From Labrenzia sp. VG12 (GTDB taxonomy: Bacteria; Pseudomonadota; Alphaproteobacteria; Rhizobiales; Stappiaceae), in assembly GCF_002237595.1 (NCBI RefSeq), contig NZ_CP022529.1, positions 4,618,001 to 4,682,000 of the forward strand: a stretch of 64,000 bases of DNA, in the 5' to 3' direction. How positions within the stretch are numbered: the stretch's first letter is position 1; each line of letters starts with the position of its first letter. The notes under the pieces are model-generated. The model did no database searches, was not told where the DNA came from, and was given only the letters and a program-made list of their open reading frames with translations. A program made the translations under genes and the position numbers. This document shows, one piece after another, positions 61,199 to 64,000 of the stretch.

Positions 61199-62200
61199 TC
61201 AGACCTTGTAGCCGTTTTGCTCGGCCAGGTTCTTCAGCGGCCGTTCCGGGCGGGCGCCGACATGGCTGATGACGTTGGAGGCGCACAGGCAGCCGAGAGC
61301 AGCGGATTCCGAAAGGGAATACTCGCGCGCCAGGCCAAACAGGAAACCGGAGGCAAACAGGTCGCCTGCCCCGGTCAGGTCGACGACGTTGTCCACGACC
61401 TGTGCGGGAACCGAATAGGTCTCTTCCCCGTGGATCACCATCGCGCCCTCCTTGCCGAGCGTCAGTGCGGTCAGAGCGCCGGTTTCGCGGGCGGCGGCGA
61501 CAGCCGTGTCCAGATCGGCCGTTTCGTAGAGCGCCCTGAGTTCGTGTTCATTGGCGAACATGAGATCGACGACGCCATCCGTGAGCATGGACTGGAATTC
61601 GCTGCGGTAGCGGTCGACGCAGAAGGAATCGGACAAGGTGATTGCCACCTTGCGATTGTTCAGGTGCGCGATTTCGGCGGCTTTCAGGAAGGCCTTCTTG
61701 GCTTCTTCCGGATCCCAAAGATAGCCTTCCATGTAGGTGACGGCGGCAGCCGCCACCACGTCTTCATCCACGTCCGAAGGGCTGAACTCGGTGCAGGCGC
61801 CAAGATAGGTGTTCATGGTGCGCTCACCGTCCGGCGTGATCAGGATCATCGACCGCGCCGTCGGCTTCCACTCCCGCAGCCGGGGGGTGTTGAAGTAGAC
61901 ACCGGTGCCGTTCATGTCGTGATAGTAGCTGTCACCGAGTTCGTCCTCGGCCACCTTGCCGAAATAGGCCGGCCGGCCGCCCAGGGACGCAATGCCGGCT
62001 GCCGTGTTGCCTGCGCTGCCACCCGAGACGCGAACCGTCTGGCCCATCTTGTTGAACAGGCGCACGGCTTCATCGGTTTCGATCAGGCGCATGGACCCTT
62101 TGATCAGGTTTTCCTGAAGCAGGAAATCCTCTTCCACATGGGCAAACACATCGCAGATGGCATTGCCGATGCAAAGGGCGTCAAATCTGGTTTCTGTCAT
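61199..62200 (-). CDS. PfkB-family carbohydrate/adenosine kinase
   Basis: A 333-residue kinase of the ribokinase (PfkB) family, from the ATG at 62200 with AGAGGA five bases upstream; the frame extends upstream to 62320 without a ribosome site. The substrate end has MTETRFDALCIGNAICDVFA and the glycine-rich VSGGSAGNTAAGIASLGGRP near 57-76. The catalytic/ATP motif is VDLTGAGDLFASGFLFGLAR near 283-302, with the general-base Asp in GAGD. Similar proteins are annotated as adenosine kinase or fructokinase; the first is likely for this subtype but not proven. It lies 34 bp after pheA on the same strand. Confidence 0.9.
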   Translation of the reverse strand: MTETRFDALCIGNAICDVFAHVEEDFLLQENLIKGSMRLIETDEAVRLFNKMGQTVRVSGGSAGNTAAGIASLGGRPAYFGKVAEDELGDSYYHDMNGTGVYFNTPRLREWKPTARSMILITPDGERTMNTYLGACTEFSPSDVDEDVVAAAAVTYMEGYLWDPEEAKKAFLKAAEIAHLNNRKVAITLSDSFCVDRYRSEFQSMLTDGVVDLMFANEHELRALYETADLDTAVAAARETGALTALTLGKEGAMVIHGEETYSVPAQVVDNVVDLTGAGDLFASGFLFGLAREYSLSESAALGCLCASNVISHVGARPERPLKNLAEQNGYKV

Positions 62201-62234
62201 GAGATCCTCTGGTTTCGCCTTATGGCTGGCGGTG

Positions 62235-63125
62235 TCAGGAATGCGGGTTCGGGCGCAGGGCGCGGTTGGCTTCCGGTTCCTTGATCTTGTCGCGGAAGGG
62301 GCTCGCCCGGTAGACGCCAAGCATGTTCAGTTCGGCACAGAAAAAGGCCAGTTCTTCCAGCGCGAGACCAACGGCCGGGTCTTCGGGGTGGCCCTCGACA
62401 TCGGCATAGAACATGGAGGCGAAAAACTGTCCTTCCAGCTGGTAGGATTCCAGTTTTGTCATGTTCACCCCGTTGGTCGCAAATCCTCCAAGGGCCTTGT
62501 AGAGCGCGGCCGGAACGTTGCGGACCCGGAAGATGAAGGTGGTGATGACCGGCTGACCATTGTGCGCGGCCTCCATCTTATCGCGCGAGAGGATAACAAA
62601 GCGTGTCGTGTTGTGCGCTTCGTCCTCCACATCCCGGCGCAGGATATCGAGATCGTAGATTTCAGCGGCCATTTCCGGTGCAAGGGCGGCGACGCTGGCG
62701 TCCCCCAGCTCCGCAACCTGCCGTGCGGACCCGGCCGTGTCGCCGCCAACGACAGCCGTCAGGCCCAGCTCTCGGATAACGTTGCGGCACTGGCCGAGCG
62801 CGTGGACGTGGCTCTGGACCTTTTTCAGTCCTTCCACGGTCGCGCCTCTTGGTGCCATCAGCTGAAACCGGATCGGCATGAAGTATTCGCCGATAATGTG
62901 CAGGCCGGACTTTGGCAGAAGGTGATGGATGTCGGCGACGCGGCCTGCGACCGAGTTCTCGATCGGGATCATGGCAAGATCAGCCGTCCCGTCCGCCATG
63001 GCCGAGAAGCAGTCTTCGAAGGTTGCGCAGGGAATGGCTTCATAGTCGGGATAGACGCTCCGGCAGGCCATATGCGAATTGGCCCCGGTTTCGCCCTGAA
63101 ATACAATTCTTTTTCTATCGCTCAT
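62235..63125 (-). CDS. pheA: Prephenate dehydratase with ACT domain
   Basis: Converts prephenate to phenylpyruvate, the last pathway-specific step before phenylalanine. It has 296 residues from ATG 63125 (GGAAG five bases upstream), starting MSDRKRIVFQGETGANSHMA. The dehydratase motif DEAHNTTRFVILSRDK (catalytic Thr in TTRF) lies near 175-190, and the ACT regulatory domain has GVNMTKLESYQLEGQFFASM near 225. There is no fused chorismate mutase. The PfkB-family kinase gene follows after 34 bp, so the two are probably co-transcribed. Divergent from the cytochrome c gene. Feedback control by phenylalanine is expected. Confidence 0.95.
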   Translation of the reverse strand: MSDRKRIVFQGETGANSHMACRSVYPDYEAIPCATFEDCFSAMADGTADLAMIPIENSVAGRVADIHHLLPKSGLHIIGEYFMPIRFQLMAPRGATVEGLKKVQSHVHALGQCRNVIRELGLTAVVGGDTAGSARQVAELGDASVAALAPEMAAEIYDLDILRRDVEDEAHNTTRFVILSRDKMEAAHNGQPVITTFIFRVRNVPAALYKALGGFATNGVNMTKLESYQLEGQFFASMFYADVEGHPEDPAVGLALEELAFFCAELNMLGVYRASPFRDKIKEPEANRALRPNPHS

Positions 63126-63476
63126 AGTGTCTTCCGCCCTGCGGCAATCCATTGTTGTCGGGACGTTCCGTTACACGGCGCGGTTTGTCCAGGCACAGAT
63201 GTTGCCCGCAAATCGGGCGAATCGCCCTCATCGAGGACGATGTGTTTGTGTCCGGTCACACCGTTGGATTTGCCGCCAACGAAGCTTCCCTGAGGCTGAA
63301 CGGAGCTGCCGGAACGAAAAAAACACCTGCCGCGTCCGTTTGTCGTATCAGATGCCCTTTTAAAGCTATGGACAGCAAGGTCAAAAAATTTGTAGGTTCC
63401 GGCAAATTTCGAAAAGCTGATAGGGCCTGCAGCAGTTCTGCGGGCCCGGACGCGTATGAGCTTGGAGCCGGAGAGA
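63126..63476. other. Divergent gap between pheA and the cytochrome c gene
   Basis: About 350 bases with no supported gene. The plus-strand ORF at 63152 runs through it in another frame and is not coding. A run AAAAAAACACC lies near 63318 and a small hairpin at 63427-63446 (GCCTGCAG with CTGCGGGC). It should contain the two divergent promoters; none could be fixed. Confidence 0.4.
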
Positions 63477-64000
63477 ATGGATTCGTTCACGTTGAACAAG
63501 ATCGCAGGTGCGGTCCTTGGGGTTCTTATTTTGGTGATGGGTGTCGCTTGGATGTCCGACATCATCTTTCACCCGACGATCCCCGGCAAACCGGGCTACG
63601 AAATCGTCGTTGCCTCCGCTGAAGACAGCACGTCTACAGTGCAGGCCGAACCGGATGTGGTTCCCATTTCCGAGCGCCTGCTCGCAGCGGCCGCCTCTGA
63701 CGGTGAAAAGGCGGCCAAGAAATGCGCGGCATGTCACACCTTTGATGCAGGTGGCGCCAACAAGGTTGGCCCGGCCCTCTATGACATCGTCGGCCGCAAA
63801 CCGGGTGGCCATGAAGGCTTCGGCTATTCCAGCGCCATGACCGCGTACGGTGAAGAAAATCCCGAGTGGACCTACGAGAGCCTGGACAACTTCCTTGCGG
63901 CTCCGAAGAAATACATCTCCGGAACCACGATGGGTTTTGCCGGTATCCGCAAGCCGCAAGAACGTGCTGACCTGATTGCTTATCTCCGGGAGCAGTCTGC
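63477..64000 (+). CDS. Membrane-anchored cytochrome c (cut by window edge)
   Basis: The first 174 codons of a cytochrome c gene from ATG 63477 with GGAG upstream. It starts MDSFTLNKIAGAVLGVLIL and the hydrophobic segment (about 8-25) has no signal peptidase site, so it is a membrane anchor. The haem-binding motif is KAAKKCAACHTFDAGGANKV near residue 82, and the axial methionine candidate is in GTTMGFAGIRKPQERADLI near 150. This matches the CycM-type membrane cytochrome c of alphaproteobacteria. The end is outside the window. It is divergent from pheA, as in several relatives. Confidence 0.92.
   Translation, partial: MDSFTLNKIAGAVLGVLILVMGVAWMSDIIFHPTIPGKPGYEIVVASAEDSTSTVQAEPDVVPISERLLAAAASDGEKAAKKCAACHTFDAGGANKVGPALYDIVGRKPGGHEGFGYSSAMTAYGEENPEWTYESLDNFLAAPKKYISGTTMGFAGIRKPQERADLIAYLREQS

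Overview
The window looks like the chromosome of an alphaproteobacterium, most likely a marine member of the Hyphomicrobiales close to Roseibium/Labrenzia (Stappiaceae). This rests on protein sequence style, high GC, an alphaproteobacterial RpoH-type promoter before dnaK, and alphaproteobacterial gene blocks: ubiE-ubiB, dnaJ-pmtA, hslV-GNAT-hslU, tsaB-rimI-fur-plsC-miaB-phoH-ybeY, and lnt-HTH-metK-trmB-rimP-nusA-ylxR-infB-rbfA-truB-rpsO-pnp. The genus is inference; no rRNA or tRNA gene was seen.

Layout. 1-3.2 kb: the end of a membrane diguanylate cyclase, a long structured intergenic stretch, and a small AT-richer TetR/EamA-transporter pair with two copies of one operator. 3.2-13.3 kb, minus strand: gyrB, recF, dnaN and dnaA (the ancestral replication cluster), then a rhodanese, an AT-rich gap, rpsT, an enoyl-CoA hydratase and mutM. 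13.4-20 kb: ubiE-ubiB for ubiquinone, a GntR/OsmC divergent pair, and a patch of poorly known genes (HEAT-like protein, 93-residue protein, AlkB, a protein with a Cys/Gly-rich tail). 20-28.2 kb: dnaK, dnaJ, pmtA, a frameshifted small secreted protein, an FMN reductase, hslV-GNAT-hslU and a universal stress protein. 28.4-38 kb: Nfu-type Fe-S protein, tsaB-rimI, Fur-family regulator, plsC, miaB, phoH, ybeY, CBS-domain protein and lnt. 38-53.6 kb: HTH regulator, metK, trmB and the transcription/translation block through pnp, interrupted by a PAP2/HxlR pair and an unknown gene. 53.6-64 kb: a large GGDEF-EAL sensor, dapB, gpmA, a chemoreceptor, a PfkB-family kinase, pheA and the start of a membrane-anchored cytochrome c.

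Most of the window is conserved housekeeping DNA: replication, protein quality control, tRNA modification, ribosome maturation, envelope lipid and lipoprotein synthesis, and amino acid synthesis. I saw no CRISPR array, phage, toxin-antitoxin or defence island, and no clearly new multigene system. The unusual items are small. They are a 270-bp element with 34-bp terminal inverted repeats that ends exactly at the trmB start codon; two REP-like elements; a set of A4-loop hairpins in front of dnaA; a perfect 24-bp palindrome between hslU and the stress protein gene; a 7-bp tandem duplication that breaks a secreted protein gene; and a hairpin-rich intergenic stretch at 840-944.
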